Source of the DNA: Methylophaga sp. OBS1
Lineage (GTDB): Bacteria > Pseudomonadota > Gammaproteobacteria > Nitrosococcales > Methylophagaceae
Assembly: GCF_026319365.1 (NCBI RefSeq)
Contig: NZ_JAPDMS010000004.1
Coordinates: 124,001-188,000 of the forward strand
Length of the DNA stretch: 64,000 nt
Direction: 5' to 3'
This document shows, piece by piece, positions 1 through 11,358 of this stretch (position 1 is its first letter; the number at the start of each line of letters is the position of its first letter). A program made the position numbers and the translations under genes. The notes below the pieces were generated by a model. The model did no database searches, had not been told where the DNA came from, and saw only the letters and a program-made list of their open reading frames with translations.

Positions 1-362
1 TCCTTGTGGTGCTGTTTAACCCACTCAACCGCTTTACCCACCATGAAAATTTTACAGTCAAGGCAGGGATTCATATTGGCGCCGTAACCGTGTTTAGGAT
101 TGAGCAGCACATCCTTGTATTCTTCAATCACATCGACAATATGGAGTTTGATGCCGAGTTGTTCAGCGACCCACAGTGCATTATTCCGCTTCTGTTTTTC
201 TTTGTCGTGATTGCGAATCGCATGCGTGTGGCCCTCGACACAGAAACCGGTGTAGAAATTGATACCCTCAACTTCAATCCCCTGTTCCTGCAGTACACGG
301 ACTGCCAGCATGGAATCCAGGCCGCCGGAAATCAGGGCGACTGCTTTGTGTTGCTTTGTCAT
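1..362 (-). CDS. PP-loop ATPase, ThiI/MnmA-like, partial at left edge
   Basis: The first 120 residues of a protein that runs off the left edge, starting at an ATG at 362. The N-terminus holds a PP-loop signature (SGGLDSMLA, about residues 12-20), as in ATP pyrophosphatases that adenylate a substrate before thiolation or amidation. A CLDCK motif follows near residue 105. This pattern fits the proteins often annotated as thiamine biosynthesis or tRNA thiouridine synthase-like. The C-terminal half, which would decide between tRNA thiolation and another role, is missing. It lies 11 bases after tldD on the same strand, so co-transcription is likely. Confidence 0.7.
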   Translation of the reverse strand, partial: MTKQHKAVALISGGLDSMLAVRVLQEQGIEVEGINFYTGFCVEGHTHAIRNHDKEKQKRNNALWVAEQLGIKLHIVDVIEEYKDVLLNPKHGYGANMNPCLDCKIFMVGKAVEWVKQHHK

Positions 363-373
363 ATGTTTTAAAT

Positions 374-1816
374 CTAAGCTGTTCCGCCCACGGTTAGGGC
401 ATCGACTTTTAAGGTGGGCTGTCCGACACCGACCGGGACGCTCTGACCTTCTTTACCACAGTTACCGACGCCGCTGTCGAGTTCCAGATCGTCGGCAACC
501 ATCGAAATACGCTGCATGACTTCAGGGCCATTACCAATCAGCGTGGCGCCTTTCACCGGCGTCGTGATTTTGCCGTTTTCAATCAGGTAGGCTTCGCTGG
601 TTGAAAACACAAATTTGCCGGAAGTAATGTCGACCTGACCGCCACCGAAGTTAACGGCATAAATACCCCTGTCCACCGACGCGATAACTTCTTCCGGCTT
701 ACGGTCACCGGGCAGCATATAAGTGTTAGTCATGCGCGGCATCGGCAGATGCGCATAAGATTCACGGCGGCCGTTACCGGTACTTTTGGTACCCATCAGA
801 CGTGCATTATGCTTATCCTGCATGTAGCCAACCAGACGCCCCTTCTCAATCAATGTGGTGTACTGACTGGCTTCACCTTCATCATCAATGTTCAGCGAAC
901 CACGTCTGAATTCAAGGGTGCCGTCATCAACGACAGTACACAGAGGCGAAGCGACCATTTCACCCATTTTTCCGGAGAAAGTCGAGGTGCCACGACGGTT
1001 AAAATCACCTTCCAGGCCATGACCCACCGCTTCATGCAACAGTACGCCAGGCCAGCCACTACCAAGCACCACCGGCATGGTACCCGCTGGCGCAGCCACC
1101 GCTTCCAGGTTAACCAGGGCGATCCTCACTGCTTCCCGGGCATAAGCCTGGGCCAGATTGTTGTCACGGAAATAGCGATAATCCATTCTGCGGCCGCCAC
1201 CGGCACTACCGCGCTCACGGCGTCCATTGCTCTCGACGATGACGCTGACATTCATCCGGATTAATGGCCGTATATCACTACTGTAGGTCCCGTCACTGGC
1301 AGCAATCAAGACGCTGTCGAGCTCACCGGCCAGACTGACGTTAACCTGCTTGACACGGGAATCGGCTCTGCGCGCCGCGGCGTCAGCTTCATGCAGCAGC
1401 GCCAGTTTTTCTTCCACGCTCAGCGCCAGTATCGGGTCCTGACTGGCATATAACACGGGCGTGGTCTGACGTTTCCAGACCGCCACTGACTGCTCCTGCC
1501 CCTGCCGGGAAATCGCCTGAGCCGCACTCGCCGCCTGTTGCAAGGCCGGTAAGACCAGGTCATCAGAATAGGCAAAACCGGTTTTCTCACCGCTGCAGGC
1601 ACGCACACCGACGCCCTGCTCCAGATGGTAGCCACCATCCTTGATGATGCCATCTTCGAGTAACCAGCTTTCCTGACGGGACTGCTGAAAATACAAATCA
1701 GCATAATCAACGCCGCCGGTCATGGTGGAAGCCAGCGCATTCTCCAGGTCCTGCTCGGTCAGGCCGGCTGGCAGTAGCAGTTGCTGTTGGACTTGTTCGG
1801 AAATAGATGCTTTCAT
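374..1816 (-). CDS. tldD: Metalloprotease TldD
   Basis: TldD is the catalytic half of the TldD-TldE (PmbA) zinc protease, which degrades unfolded peptides and matures microcin-type precursors in E. coli. The product of about 480 residues matches the E. coli length. The HEAVGH zinc motif sits near residue 262 and is followed by the conserved [12 protein letters not shown] segment. The C-terminus has the usual glycine-rich end ([17 protein letters not shown]). A TTG codon lies just upstream, but the ATG at 1816 is the better start. It follows yhdP in a same-strand run, as in many gammaproteobacteria. The partner tldE/pmbA is not in this window. Confidence 0.95.
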   Translation of the reverse strand: MKASISEQVQQQLLLPAGLTEQDLENALASTMTGGVDYADLYFQQSRQESWLLEDGIIKDGGYHLEQGVGVRACSGEKTGFAYSDDLVLPALQQAASAAQAISRQGQEQSVAVWKRQTTPVLYASQDPILALSVEEKLALLHEADAAARRADSRVKQVNVSLAGELDSVLIAASDGTYSSDIRPLIRMNVSVIVESNGRRERGSAGGGRRMDYRYFRDNNLAQAYAREAVRIALVNLEAVAAPAGTMPVVLGSGWPGVLLHEAVGHGLEGDFNRRGTSTFSGKMGEMVASPLCTVVDDGTLEFRRGSLNIDDEGEASQYTTLIEKGRLVGYMQDKHNARLMGTKSTGNGRRESYAHLPMPRMTNTYMLPGDRKPEEVIASVDRGIYAVNFGGGQVDITSGKFVFSTSEAYLIENGKITTPVKGATLIGNGPEVMQRISMVADDLELDSGVGNCGKEGQSVPVGVGQPTLKVDALTVGGTA

Positions 1817-1860
1817 CAACTCAAGAATTGCCGTCGCTTTAAACTTAATATGATAGCAGA

Positions 1861-4800
1861 TTAAGGGATGGACTGGCCCGGTTCCGCCTTAGGTCCCAAC
1901 ACATTGAGGCGAGGGTCATTCCAGGGACCAGTCAATTGATAGCTGTAGCTGATAAGGTCAACAATTTCGCGATCAAAAACCTGTCCGGCAATTTTATCGA
2001 ACAACAGGATAGCCGTTCCCACACCCAGCCCTACCGGCCCACCGGCCACGGCACCGGCGAGGGGTAAGGTAGAAGACACTTTCGGGGTAACCTTCACGGT
2101 CTGGTCATACGTTTTGGCCACCATATCGATTGGACCCGCGACTTCAATCAAGGCCGAATCCCCCTGCATAGTCAGGTTATCGGTGCGGGCAATTCCATTA
2201 CTGAACTGGAATTGGCCGTTGATGGCACTGAAATCAAAGCCCTTGCCGAACAGATCACTGAAGTCCAGTGACAAGCGGCGTGGGATGGCAGCAATACTCA
2301 ACAGGCCGAAAATGCGACCGGCCGCCCCCGGCTCGACTTCAATCAGACTGCCACGACCCACAGACAAATCCAGCTCACCCTGCATGCTGGCGAGTGAGAA
2401 AGCGGTAGGGTCGCCGGGCCAGTTGAGTTTGCTATTGAGCTGTACCTGTCTCGCTTCAATGACTCCCTGATAACCGTAATAGGTCAGTAAGGCTCTCAGG
2501 TCGTCACTTGAGGCGACCACCTCAAACTCACTGCGGTTATTGGCCGCCGATTGAGCCCAGCTTCCCGTCAATGAGGCCTGTAAAACCGGTGAGGTGAGAC
2601 TGGCCGATTCCACTTGCCAGGTTTCGGCAATACGGTTGGCCCGCAAACTCAGTTGCCCCAGGCGCACCCCATTGAGTTCAAACTCGGTGATATCCAGCCT
2701 CACTGGTGGCCAGAGTTCAGCCGTCCCAGTCACGGCAGCAGATTCATCTGTCTCAGGCAGCAGCAGATTCAAATGATCCAAAGCCACGACCAGCGGACGC
2801 TCATTACTCACCGAAGTGGGTAAGCTGATCCTGCCTTTAATTTGCGATGAATCCAGAGAGAGCGTCCATTGTCCTCGGGTCTGACTCGCTGAAAGCTGGA
2901 GCGCAGTCAAAGTCTGCTCGGCAACCGCCAGTTCATCAATCGTAAGATCGACCGCATCGAGCATGGTATTTTCAGTATTCAGTTCTGCTCGCTCGGCTTG
3001 CCAGTCCATCCAGGCATTGAGATCCAGTTTTGTCAGACGGCCGCCTATCACCAAGCCTTCTGCCTGTGACACTGCAGAATCGCCACCCAGCATGATTTGC
3101 CCTGTCGGCTTGCCCTTGTCGACAGTCAAAGCAGTATTGAGCCAATTATCCAGACTGAAGCGGTAAACAGTCTGCCCGTCAGTCTCGATCTGCAGCTCCG
3201 CAGCCTGGCGTTGCCTGGCTCTTTTGCCCAGGGGCGCCGGGGTATCAATGCTGACACCGAGGAGATCACTTTTGATGTTAACTGCCACATCAAACTGCCC
3301 TTCCACGGGTTCTTCAATCATCAACTGAGCACGGTAATCCGTCTCACCAGTGATAAAGTCAGGGATCTGCTGCGGCCAGAGGCTACGTAAATCGTTTAGC
3401 GATGCACTGCCATTGAGTTCTACCCGGGTCTGCTCCGAAGTCGGTATCACGTCGACTGTCACCGGCTGTTTGAACGCGACCGCCGTGATCGTCTCAGCAT
3501 CCACCCCTTCATTGCTGAAATTGAGCTGGCCGTTAATCTGACTGATAGTGAGTTCCGGCAATGCACTGGCTTGAAGCTCACTGTCAGCAAAGGTGACATA
3601 ACCCGTTGCTTCCGTGTCATCGGGATTGACCAGCGGCACCATCAGGTTCAGCTTGATATCGCTCTTGCCTCGCACCTCGATCCAGTCAGTGACTGAGCCA
3701 AAGCGTTTTTTCAAAGGGCTGTTCTGCAGGAATGACAGCGCATTCGCCGTCGAACCGGTCAGCATGCCATCGACTCGGAGAATGGGATTAGGTCTGACCA
3801 GATTAGAGATCGTCGTGGTGACATCGCGGAAAGAAAATCCGGCAATGCTGCCCGTCTGACTCTGAATCAGCAGGTTGTTGCCCTGACCACTGATAGTGCC
3901 GTCTACAGCGATAAGGTCGGGCCAGCCCTCAGCATAATGGAGTCGGGTATTTTCGACCTGTAACTGCATATCGAAGCTGCCTTTGTCCGGGGCTTCATCA
4001 AAGGGAAATGCAGTTGGATCGCCTTTCAGTTCGACATAGCCAGAACGGATAACCCCCTCTTTAAAGGCCTCTCTGGACCATATTTCAAAATCTTCCGGTA
4101 TCAGTGACGTGGGTAGGTAAGCACGCCAACGATTATTCTGTACATCCTGGAGCTCCAGTCGCAGGTCGGTATCCGTCTCGCCATTTTGATGATTGACACG
4201 GCCGTTGAGGCTGAGATTCAGATCATCATTCCACAGATTCAGCCGCTCCGCAGAGATGTGCCAGTTTTCCTGCTGGTAGTGCCAGCTGACCTCGCCGGTC
4301 ATTGATTCCAGATAAACCGTTTCATCCAGCCAGCTATCGGCGTAAAGGGTGGTTTGATGGCTATTCAGGCGTAACTCGCCCTGATTCTGCTGCCAGCTCA
4401 GTGAAAAACTCAAGTCGTTGGCACCGGGATAATCCTGCCAGGGCAAAATAGCCAGTCCTTCAGCACGGAGATCCAGTGCCTGGACACCACTATCCGGTTG
4501 ATAACGGGCGCTGAGTGCATGGATATCACCCGCCGGCTTGGTCTCTACCAGCCAGGCAGGCATATCCCGCATCAACAATGCCACAGCAGTGAGGTCACTC
4601 AGCCGGAGATAATCCGCACTGGCATCCAGTTGCCCCCCCTGGTGACGCTGCAGATTGAACGCCGTGACGGGCCAGGCATCACCTGCCATCCGAATCTGCA
4701 CTGCTTCAGCATCAAGCATCCAGTTGGCAGCCTGTTGTGAAAAACGGAACCGGCCCTGCAATTGTTCCAGAGCGACCTGATCAAATTCTTCAGCTGTTTT

Positions 4801-5670
4801 TTCACTGCCCAGCGTGATGTCGCTGACAGTGGTATCCAGTCTGGCCGTTAGCTCGCCCAGATCATTCTGACTGGCACTGATAGTGCCTGAGAACAGACCT
4901 TCTACGACTTTCATGCCATTCAGTGGCATTCCTTTCATTGCCGGAGCCAATGACAAATCATCCGTCTGCAACTCAAACGCCCATGCTGTGAGCGCGTAAC
5001 GGTCATCAATTTCAGCCTCGCCGTTCAGCGTGACCCCGGTCCCGAGGGATTGGGGCAGCAGGATATCGGCATTCGCCTGCCACTGACGACCGGCAAACTG
5101 TAGTTCCAGCCACTGCAATTGATAGGCACCAGACAATGTGGGCTGTTTTCTGTCCTGATAGTCTACAGCGATGCCACTGAGTTCAAGTTGCTTGAGCCAG
5201 CTGAACCAGCGAATCACTTCATCCAGACTGGTCCTCGCCTGGTTCTGACGCCCGGCCTCCAGGCCGGTGAGCCGGATCTTGCCCTCAAGGTTACGCTCTA
5301 GCTTGAGTCGTGCCTGACGGATACTGGCATCAGCCACGACCGGTTCGCCACTGGTGAGCGTTTGCAGCAGATCCAGACTCAGATAGACCTGTTCCGCAGT
5401 CAGAATCGGGGTATCACTGTCTTTCTGTCTGACTTTGACCTGCCGCACTTCCAGCTTGGGAATCAGATCAAACCAGTAAAGACCGGCCGAATCAATACTG
5501 ACCGGGTAACCGGTTTTCTGACTGGCCCAGGTCGCGATTTCATCTTTTCGTTCCGCCACTTCCTCCGACAGCCACATCGCAGCTATCAGCCCCAGCAGGC
5601 CGAGAACCGTTACCACCACCAGCAGATAAAACAGCTGTCGGCTGGCTATATGAAGGCTTTTTAATAACAT
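1861..5670 (-). CDS. yhdP: YhdP family AsmA-like envelope protein
   Basis: A very large protein (1269 residues) with one N-terminal membrane anchor (about residues 12-32) followed by a long, repetitive beta-rich periplasmic region. This is the architecture of the AsmA/YhdP family. In E. coli, YhdP, TamB and YdbH move phospholipids from the inner to the outer membrane along a groove formed by such repeats. The length equals that of E. coli YhdP (about 1266 residues). The last 150 residues hold the conserved family region ([13 protein letters not shown], near 1090, and [12 protein letters not shown]). It lies between rng and tldD, the usual gammaproteobacterial order. Confidence 0.92.
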   Translation of the reverse strand: MLLKSLHIASRQLFYLLVVVTVLGLLGLIAAMWLSEEVAERKDEIATWASQKTGYPVSIDSAGLYWFDLIPKLEVRQVKVRQKDSDTPILTAEQVYLSLDLLQTLTSGEPVVADASIRQARLKLERNLEGKIRLTGLEAGRQNQARTSLDEVIRWFSWLKQLELSGIAVDYQDRKQPTLSGAYQLQWLELQFAGRQWQANADILLPQSLGTGVTLNGEAEIDDRYALTAWAFELQTDDLSLAPAMKGMPLNGMKVVEGLFSGTISASQNDLGELTARLDTTVSDITLGSEKTAEEFDQVALEQLQGRFRFSQQAANWMLDAEAVQIRMAGDAWPVTAFNLQRHQGGQLDASADYLRLSDLTAVALLMRDMPAWLVETKPAGDIHALSARYQPDSGVQALDLRAEGLAILPWQDYPGANDLSFSLSWQQNQGELRLNSHQTTLYADSWLDETVYLESMTGEVSWHYQQENWHISAERLNLWNDDLNLSLNGRVNHQNGETDTDLRLELQDVQNNRWRAYLPTSLIPEDFEIWSREAFKEGVIRSGYVELKGDPTAFPFDEAPDKGSFDMQLQVENTRLHYAEGWPDLIAVDGTISGQGNNLLIQSQTGSIAGFSFRDVTTTISNLVRPNPILRVDGMLTGSTANALSFLQNSPLKKRFGSVTDWIEVRGKSDIKLNLMVPLVNPDDTEATGYVTFADSELQASALPELTISQINGQLNFSNEGVDAETITAVAFKQPVTVDVIPTSEQTRVELNGSASLNDLRSLWPQQIPDFITGETDYRAQLMIEEPVEGQFDVAVNIKSDLLGVSIDTPAPLGKRARQRQAAELQIETDGQTVYRFSLDNWLNTALTVDKGKPTGQIMLGGDSAVSQAEGLVIGGRLTKLDLNAWMDWQAERAELNTENTMLDAVDLTIDELAVAEQTLTALQLSASQTRGQWTLSLDSSQIKGRISLPTSVSNERPLVVALDHLNLLLPETDESAAVTGTAELWPPVRLDITEFELNGVRLGQLSLRANRIAETWQVESASLTSPVLQASLTGSWAQSAANNRSEFEVVASSDDLRALLTYYGYQGVIEARQVQLNSKLNWPGDPTAFSLASMQGELDLSVGRGSLIEVEPGAAGRIFGLLSIAAIPRRLSLDFSDLFGKGFDFSAINGQFQFSNGIARTDNLTMQGDSALIEVAGPIDMVAKTYDQTVKVTPKVSSTLPLAGAVAGGPVGLGVGTAILLFDKIAGQVFDREIVDLISYSYQLTGPWNDPRLNVLGPKAEPGQSIP

Positions 5671-5677
5671 TCAGCGC

Positions 5678-7150
5678 CTACATCAAAACCACGTTGAACT
5701 GTTCACGCCCGTATTGGGCCTCGCACTGGAACAGAATCGGTTTGCCAATGAGTTGCTCCAGTTCGGCAACCTTGGTGGAATCTTCGTCATTGAGCCGATC
5801 GATAATATCCTGCGACGCCAGAATCAGAAACTGTTTGGTTTCATACTGACGGGCTTCGCGCATGATTTCACGGAAGATTTCATTACAAACTGTTTCCACA
5901 TTCTTGGTGTACCCCTTGCCTTCACAACAGGGACAGGGCTCGCAAAGAATATGGCCCAGACTCTCTCTGGTCCGTTTGCGGGTCATTTCCACCAGCCCCA
6001 ATTCTGAAACAGCACTGATGTTATGTCGTGCCCGATCCAGCGACATGGCCTTTTCCAGAGCTCTCAATACCTGCTCACGGTGACTGATTTCTTCCATATC
6101 GATAAAGTCGATAATGATAATACCGCCCAGATTACGCACGCGGAGTTGACGTGCGATGGCGTGAGCCGCCTCAAGATTGGTTTTGAAGATAGTTTCTTCC
6201 AGGTTTTTGTGGCCGACAAAGCCCCCGGTATTCACGTCAACCGTGGTCATCGCCTCGGTCTGGTCAAAAATCAGATAGCCTCCGGATTTCAGCAAAACCT
6301 TGCGCTGCAGCGCTTTCTGGATTTCATCCTCAACCCCGAAAAGATCAAACAGAGGTAAATCACCATCATAATGTTCCAGTCTGGCAGCGCATTCGGGCAT
6401 AAAACCCTCGGCAAAATGCACCGCTTTATGGAATACATCTTCCGCGTCAATCCGGATCCGCTCGATATCGGCATTAAACAGATCACGCAAGGCCCGCATC
6501 GCCAACGGGAGATCTTCATGGAGCGGCTCGCCACAGTTGACGGTCTGTTTGCGCTCTTCCAGTTTGCCCCAGAGTCGATAAAGAAACTTGAGATCAGCCT
6601 CCAGTTCAGCTTCTGACACGCCCTCTGCCGCAGTGCGCAGGATATAACCGCCGGTGCCCGGATCCAGCAGACTGATCAGGCAGTTCTTGAGCCGCTCGCG
6701 CTCTTCCTCGGTTTCGATTTTAAGCGAGACGCCAATACCTTCGGTTTCAGGCATATATACGAGATAACGCGAAGAGACGGATAATTGCGTTGTCAGGCGT
6801 GCGCCTTTGGTCCCCATCGGATCTTTAATCACCTGCACCAGGATTTCCTGCCCCTCTCTCAGCAGACTACTGATGGTGGGCTCAACATTCGGCGCTTCTT
6901 TCAAATCACCTGTCTGGCCCTTGGGAATAGAAATATCTGAAACATGCAGAAAAGCGGCGCGTGGCAGGCCAATATCGACAAAAGCCGCCTGCATACCGGG
7001 TAACACCCGACAAACCTTGCCTTTGTAGATATTTCCCACCAGTCCCCGGTATTCACTACGCTCGATAAAAACTTCCTGTAGGACGCCGTTTTCTACGACC
7101 GCGGCACGCGTCTCACTGGGCGTAATATTGATCAGAATTTCACTGCTCAT
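5678..7150 (-). CDS. rng: Ribonuclease G
   Basis: RNase G is an endoribonuclease of the RNase E/G family that matures the 5' end of 16S rRNA and degrades some mRNAs. The 490-residue length is typical and there is no long RNase E scaffold domain. An S1 RNA-binding domain lies near residues 35-125. The catalytic core has two metal-binding segments, TTVDVNTGGFVG and IIIDFIDM. The zinc-link cysteines are in CEPCPCCEGKG near residue 405. The ATG at 7150 overlaps the end of maf by about 11 bases, which suggests coupled translation. Confidence 0.96.
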   Translation of the reverse strand: MSSEILINITPSETRAAVVENGVLQEVFIERSEYRGLVGNIYKGKVCRVLPGMQAAFVDIGLPRAAFLHVSDISIPKGQTGDLKEAPNVEPTISSLLREGQEILVQVIKDPMGTKGARLTTQLSVSSRYLVYMPETEGIGVSLKIETEEERERLKNCLISLLDPGTGGYILRTAAEGVSEAELEADLKFLYRLWGKLEERKQTVNCGEPLHEDLPLAMRALRDLFNADIERIRIDAEDVFHKAVHFAEGFMPECAARLEHYDGDLPLFDLFGVEDEIQKALQRKVLLKSGGYLIFDQTEAMTTVDVNTGGFVGHKNLEETIFKTNLEAAHAIARQLRVRNLGGIIIIDFIDMEEISHREQVLRALEKAMSLDRARHNISAVSELGLVEMTRKRTRESLGHILCEPCPCCEGKGYTKNVETVCNEIFREIMREARQYETKQFLILASQDIIDRLNDEDSTKVAELEQLIGKPILFQCEAQYGREQFNVVLM

Positions 7151-7724
7151 CGGCTTTCCAATGCTTTAAAAGTTGTCCAGTTTCCCTGACAGGCAGCCCC
7201 ATAATGCCGGAATAACTGCCCCGAATGGTTTCAATGAAGATCGCAGCCAAGCCTTGTATCGCGTAACTACCGGCCTTATCCCGGCCTTCACCGGTCTGGA
7301 TATACCAGTCAATCTCTGCCTCTGACATTGAGGCAAAGCGAACCTCACTGAGGCTGATTGCTGTTTCCAGCTTTTCCTCTGAAGCCAGTGCCACAGCGGT
7401 CATCACCTGATGGGCCTGTCCAGACAGCATTTTTAACATACGCCGGGCATCGTCGTCATTGACCGGTTTACCAAAAATTGTCTTCTGCACAACCACCGCT
7501 GTATCCGCCGCCAGCACCGGTCTGCTGGTATTCGAATCACGCATTGGGAGAGCAGCCAGCGCCTTATTGATCGCGATACGCCTAACATAAGCTTGCGCAG
7601 ATTCGCCGGGCTGCACAGACTCATCAACATCGGGCACAATCACAGCGAAGTCGACTGCCATCTGACTGAGAAGTTCACGCCGCCGAGGCGATCCTGAGGC
7701 AAGGTAAATAGCAGGAAAAATCAT
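7140..7724 (-). CDS. maf: Maf family nucleotide pyrophosphatase (YhdE type)
   Basis: Maf proteins hydrolyse non-canonical or excess nucleoside triphosphates to monophosphates; the YhdE group acts on dTTP and UTP. The 194-residue product opens with the family signature ASGSPRRREL near residue 8 and has the catalytic segment VLAADTAVV near residue 70. Later conserved parts include GKPVNDDDARRML and the SYAIQGLAA segment near residue 150. It lies between rlmH and rng; its end overlaps the rng start and its start overlaps the rlmH stop, so all three are probably translated from one message. Confidence 0.93.
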   Translation of the reverse strand: MIFPAIYLASGSPRRRELLSQMAVDFAVIVPDVDESVQPGESAQAYVRRIAINKALAALPMRDSNTSRPVLAADTAVVVQKTIFGKPVNDDDARRMLKMLSGQAHQVMTAVALASEEKLETAISLSEVRFASMSEAEIDWYIQTGEGRDKAGSYAIQGLAAIFIETIRGSYSGIMGLPVRETGQLLKHWKADEQ

Positions 7725-8191
7725 GCGCGATGATAGGGATGATTCTGCAGGATAGTCCAGGCCCGGTAGAGTTGCTCAGCAAGCACAATACGCACCAGTG
7801 GGTGAGGCAGGGTCAACGGTGACAGAGACCACTTTTGATCAGCACGCTGCAGACAGCTGGAATCGAGTCCGTCCGGACCACCGACCAGCAGCGTCACATC
7901 ACGGCCGTCACTGAGCCAGGACTGCATCTGTTGAGAAAGTGACTGGGTGCTCCAGCTTTTGCCATCGACTTCCAGTGCAATCACATAGTGATTATCCGGA
8001 ATCGCTGACAAAATCCGTACCGCTTCATCTTTCTTCCACTGCTCAGCTTGTGCGGTTTTGCCACGTTTGGCCGGCGTGATTTCCTGCAATTGCAGGGTAC
8101 ATTCCCGCGGCAGGCGGCGACTGTATTCTTCGAATCCCTGTGTCACCCAGTCCGGCATTTTATTGCCAACCGCGACCAGGTTGATTTTCAT
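7721..8191 (-). CDS. rlmH: 23S rRNA pseudouridine-1915 N3-methyltransferase RlmH
   Basis: RlmH methylates pseudouridine 1915 in helix 69 of 23S rRNA, acting on the assembled 70S ribosome with S-adenosylmethionine. The 156-residue product is the usual size of this small SPOUT-fold enzyme. The SAM-binding glycine segment LLVGGPDGLD lies near residue 103, and the trefoil-knot end reads SLSPLTLPHPLVRIVLAEQL, closing with the typical HPYHRA tail. It overlaps the rsfS stop by 4 bases; rsfS-rlmH is a conserved bacterial pair. Confidence 0.97.
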   Translation of the reverse strand: MKINLVAVGNKMPDWVTQGFEEYSRRLPRECTLQLQEITPAKRGKTAQAEQWKKDEAVRILSAIPDNHYVIALEVDGKSWSTQSLSQQMQSWLSDGRDVTLLVGGPDGLDSSCLQRADQKWSLSPLTLPHPLVRIVLAEQLYRAWTILQNHPYHRA

Positions 8192-8544
8192 TCCTTGTCA
8201 GCCGACAGCTTTTCGCTTTGTTCGGGCACACTCCAGAGCTTTTCCAGATTGTAGGTCAGACGGGTTTGCGGGGTCATGATATGCGTGATCACATCGCCCA
8301 GATCCACCAGCGCCCATTCCCCGACGGTTTCCCCTTCGACACCAAGAGGCTGGACACCGGCAGCTTTAGCCTGCATCACAACCTCATTGGCCAGTGCCTT
8401 AACCTGGCGGCTGGATTTACCGGTAGCAATAATCATCAAATCGGTGACATCGGTCATCTCGGTGACATCCAGAACCTGAATATCTTCCGCCTTGATATCC
8501 TCAAGTGCGTTGATAACCAGTGATTTGAGTTCTTCAGCCTGCAT
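8188..8544 (-). CDS. rsfS: Ribosomal silencing factor RsfS
   Basis: RsfS binds ribosomal protein L14 and blocks joining of the subunits when nutrients are low. The ATG at 8544 is chosen because a GGAG sits 7 bases upstream and the product then begins MQAEELKSLV, matching the family N-terminus; a TTG further upstream would add 7 residues. The 118-residue length is normal. Family segments are visible: IATGKSSRQVKALANEV in the middle and GEWALVDLGDVITHIM towards the end. It leads directly into rlmH. Confidence 0.95.
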   Translation of the reverse strand: MQAEELKSLVINALEDIKAEDIQVLDVTEMTDVTDLMIIATGKSSRQVKALANEVVMQAKAAGVQPLGVEGETVGEWALVDLGDVITHIMTPQTRLTYNLEKLWSVPEQSEKLSADKE

Positions 8545-8610
8545 TGGGCTCTCCGTATTCGTCAAAGTTAATAATAGTGTAACGCAAGGTTGCCGACCGT
8601 TGCTGTCTGA

Positions 8611-9435
8611 TTAATCCTGCTCAACCTGCTCCAAGCGAGGAGCGGGCAACCAGGCCGAGGTTTTGCCGGTTATAAAATAAGCGGTCAATCCCAGCCATTC
8701 ACGCCAGGCGACTTCCAATACCTCGAGATGTGAGAATAAGGCAAAGTCCCAGTAACGCAGATCTGGTTTGTTGCTGCGGTAATCCACCGGATAGGGAATC
8801 ACATTAACGCCCTGTTTTCTGGCAATGCCGACTGACCGCGGCATATGAAAAGCGGAAGTGACCAGCAGATATTGACCGTCGGCCTCGGGCAACAATGGCT
8901 TTATCATGACGAAGTTTTCGAAGGTATTGCGAGCCCGACTCTCATTGATTATCCGTGCCGGGTCAATACCGACCTGCGTCAGCAAAGTCATTGAGACCCA
9001 CCCTTCACTGTCCAGATCCGGCATCTGCACCAGGTTGCTTCCGCCGCTGTATATGACTGGCAGGCTTGGATATTCCCGGCTCAATTGTGCGGCGGCAAAC
9101 AGGCGTTCAGCACTGTCACCGACTTCGGCACTGTTCCAACCACTGGAAAGCTTGAGGTTTTCGGCGCCGCCCAGCACGATAATGCCGTCAATATCCTGGG
9201 GCAAAGTTGCAGGGGGTGGAAAACGGGTTTCCAGTGGCTGCATCAGCCAGTCGCCAACCGGATACGCCATCACCGCAAACCCCACAATACTTAGCAAGGT
9301 CAGTAAACGGCGCCCCGCTTTAATATAATTGAGCCACAAAAACAGGGTGGCCAGTATCAATAACCAGATCAGCAGACTGCTGGGGCTTAGTAAGCCCCAG
9401 ACAAGCTTGGACAGGACAAAAAACAGATTATCCAT
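8611..9435 (-). CDS. DUF218 (YdcF/ElyC-like) membrane protein
   Basis: A 274-residue protein with two hydrophobic N-terminal segments (about residues 6-34 and 40-60) and a C-terminal DUF218 domain outside the membrane. The domain starts at DGIIVLGGAENL and continues through VIYSGGSN and LLVTSAFHMPRS. ElyC of E. coli has the same plan and affects lipid-carrier use in cell-envelope synthesis; SanA-type relatives affect envelope permeability. Its exact role here is unknown. It sits between nadD and rsfS, splitting a pair that is often adjacent, and starts right at the nadD stop. Confidence 0.8.
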   Translation of the reverse strand: MDNLFFVLSKLVWGLLSPSSLLIWLLILATLFLWLNYIKAGRRLLTLLSIVGFAVMAYPVGDWLMQPLETRFPPPATLPQDIDGIIVLGGAENLKLSSGWNSAEVGDSAERLFAAAQLSREYPSLPVIYSGGSNLVQMPDLDSEGWVSMTLLTQVGIDPARIINESRARNTFENFVMIKPLLPEADGQYLLVTSAFHMPRSVGIARKQGVNVIPYPVDYRSNKPDLRYWDFALFSHLEVLEVAWREWLGLTAYFITGKTSAWLPAPRLEQVEQD

Positions 9436-10097
9436 TAGGATGCTTGCGGCCTGATTTGGTACAGCCCCATCTGCTCAATCAGTGTAATGACGGCATCCGG
9501 CAGCAGATAACGCACATCACGATTTTCATAGAGTTTCTCGCGGATACCGGTCGCTGAAATACTGAGCTGCGTGACTGGTATGGACCAGATTTTACCTGCA
9601 GCGAGGGCTTCATCACCCGGCACTGCCTGATGCGCGTGATACCATTCCGCCAGTTCACCCGGCATCTCAAGTTGTTCTTCCGGTCTTTGCATCACAACAA
9701 TATGCGCCAGTTCAATAATCTGCTGCCAGCGTGACCAGCTGTTCAGACTGCGAAAAGCATCCGTGCCCATCAGCACAAACAGCGGATTGTCGGGTAATTC
9801 CTCACGCAGACTGAGCAGTGTGTCCACTGTGTAAGAAGGCCCTTCACGGTCCAGTTCACGATCATCGACCACCAGTTTGGGATGATTTTTAATCGCCAGT
9901 TCCAGCATCAGACGCCGTTCCTGCGGACTGGCCACCGGTTCCACGCGGTGTGGCGGCAAGGCACACGGAATCAGGCGCAGGTGTTCCAGATCCAGCGCTT
10001 CAACCACATCGAGCGCGGTACGCAGATGGCCAAAATGGACCGGATCGAAAGTCCCGCCCAGGATACCAACAGCAGCTTTAGTTTCTGACTTGCCCAC
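9435..10097 (-). CDS. nadD: Nicotinate-nucleotide adenylyltransferase
   Basis: NadD joins nicotinate mononucleotide and ATP to form nicotinate adenine dinucleotide, a late step of NAD synthesis. The 220-residue product carries the nucleotidyltransferase motif [13 protein letters not shown] near residue 15 and the second ATP-binding motif SISATGIRE near residue 180. The start is a GTG at 10097, inside the last codons of proA; no in-frame ATG lies before the essential motif. The overlap with proA suggests translational coupling. Confidence 0.95.
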   Translation of the reverse strand: MGKSETKAAVGILGGTFDPVHFGHLRTALDVVEALDLEHLRLIPCALPPHRVEPVASPQERRLMLELAIKNHPKLVVDDRELDREGPSYTVDTLLSLREELPDNPLFVLMGTDAFRSLNSWSRWQQIIELAHIVVMQRPEEQLEMPGELAEWYHAHQAVPGDEALAAGKIWSIPVTQLSISATGIREKLYENRDVRYLLPDAVITLIEQMGLYQIRPQAS

Positions 10098-11334
10098 TAC
10101 CCAAGACTATCCATTTTTGTGAAGTCAGCCCTTCCAGCCCGACCGGGCCGCGGGCATGAATTTTATCCGTTGAAATGCCAATCTCGGCACCCAGACCATA
10201 TTCAAAACCGTCGGCAAAACGAGTCGACGCATTGACCATCACCGAACTGGAATCCACCTCAGCCAGGAAACGACGTGCGCGCTGATAGTTCTCCGTCACA
10301 ATCGATTCGGTGTGACCGGAGCTGTGATGATGAATATGCTCCATCGCCTCATCCAGCCCGTCGACAACTTTAATAGACAAAATCGGTGCCAGGTATTCGG
10401 TGTCCCAGTCAGCATCGGTCGCGGCATTGATGTCTTTCAGAATCGCGCGGGTACGGCTGCAGCCGCGTAGTTCCACGCCTTCATCACCGTAACGCACTGC
10501 GAGTCGTGGCAGGATGGTGTCAGCAACAGCCGCATCCACCAGCAGGGTTTCCATCGCATTACAGACACCGTAACGATGACACTTGGCATTGAAAGCAATC
10601 TCTTCGGCCATATCCAGATCGGCTTCACTGTCGATATAAACATGACAAATGCCATCCAGATGTTTAATCACCGGTACCCTGGCCTCGTTACTGATCCGTT
10701 CAATCAGGCTTTTGCCGCCACGGGGCACGATCACATCGACATATTCCGGCATGGTAATTAACTGACCGACGGCGGCTCTGTCAGTTGTCTGAACCACCTG
10801 TACTGCCGTTTCCGGCAAACCGGCCTGCTCCAGACCACGGCGGATACAGGCGGCAATCGCCTGGTTGGAGTGAATCGCTTCACTGCCACCACGCAGAATG
10901 GTGGCATTACCGGATTTCAGGCATAAAGCGGCTGCGTCAGCAGTCACATTCGGGCGTGATTCGTAAATAATACCGACTACACCCAGCGGTACACGCATAC
11001 GACCCAGCTGAATACCGGAAGGCCGATAAGTCATATCACTGATTTCACCCACTGGGTCCGGCAGCGCGGCGATCTGTTCCAGACCTTCCGCCATGGATTC
11101 GATGCGGGCATCGGACAGGGTCAGACGATCCAGCAGCGCCGCTTCCAGACCTTTGCTTCTGCCGGCTTCCAGATCTCGTTCATTTTCCCGTTTCAGGGTT
11201 TCGGCAGCCGCACGGATCTCGGCTGCCATCGCCAGCAGGGCTTTGTTCTTGGTTTCAGTGCCGGCACGTGCCAGGGCGCGGCTCGCCTGACGGGCGTGTT
11301 GCCCCAGGCTCTGCATGTATTCATTAACGTCCAA
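10078..11334 (-). CDS. proA: Gamma-glutamyl phosphate reductase
   Basis: ProA reduces gamma-glutamyl phosphate to glutamate semialdehyde with NADPH, the second step of proline synthesis. It belongs to the aldehyde dehydrogenase superfamily and has the catalytic cysteine in [12 protein letters not shown]. Two TTG codons stand at 11337 and 11334. The second is preferred because an AAGGAG lies 7 bases upstream, giving 418 residues; the first ATG (11316) has no good ribosome site. proB is not nearby. The gene lies 24 bases behind holA and overlaps nadD. Confidence 0.95.
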   Translation of the reverse strand: MDVNEYMQSLGQHARQASRALARAGTETKNKALLAMAAEIRAAAETLKRENERDLEAGRSKGLEAALLDRLTLSDARIESMAEGLEQIAALPDPVGEISDMTYRPSGIQLGRMRVPLGVVGIIYESRPNVTADAAALCLKSGNATILRGGSEAIHSNQAIAACIRRGLEQAGLPETAVQVVQTTDRAAVGQLITMPEYVDVIVPRGGKSLIERISNEARVPVIKHLDGICHVYIDSEADLDMAEEIAFNAKCHRYGVCNAMETLLVDAAVADTILPRLAVRYGDEGVELRGCSRTRAILKDINAATDADWDTEYLAPILSIKVVDGLDEAMEHIHHHSSGHTESIVTENYQRARRFLAEVDSSSVMVNASTRFADGFEYGLGAEIGISTDKIHARGPVGLEGLTSQKWIVLGSGQVRN

Positions 11335-11358
11335 CAAAAGACTCCTTCGTTTTCTCTA

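Noticed and set aside
749..1264. Plus-strand open frame of 171 codons inside tldD
   Set aside because: Lies opposite the conserved TldD zinc-motif region, has no ribosome site and no recognisable family; antisense shadow.
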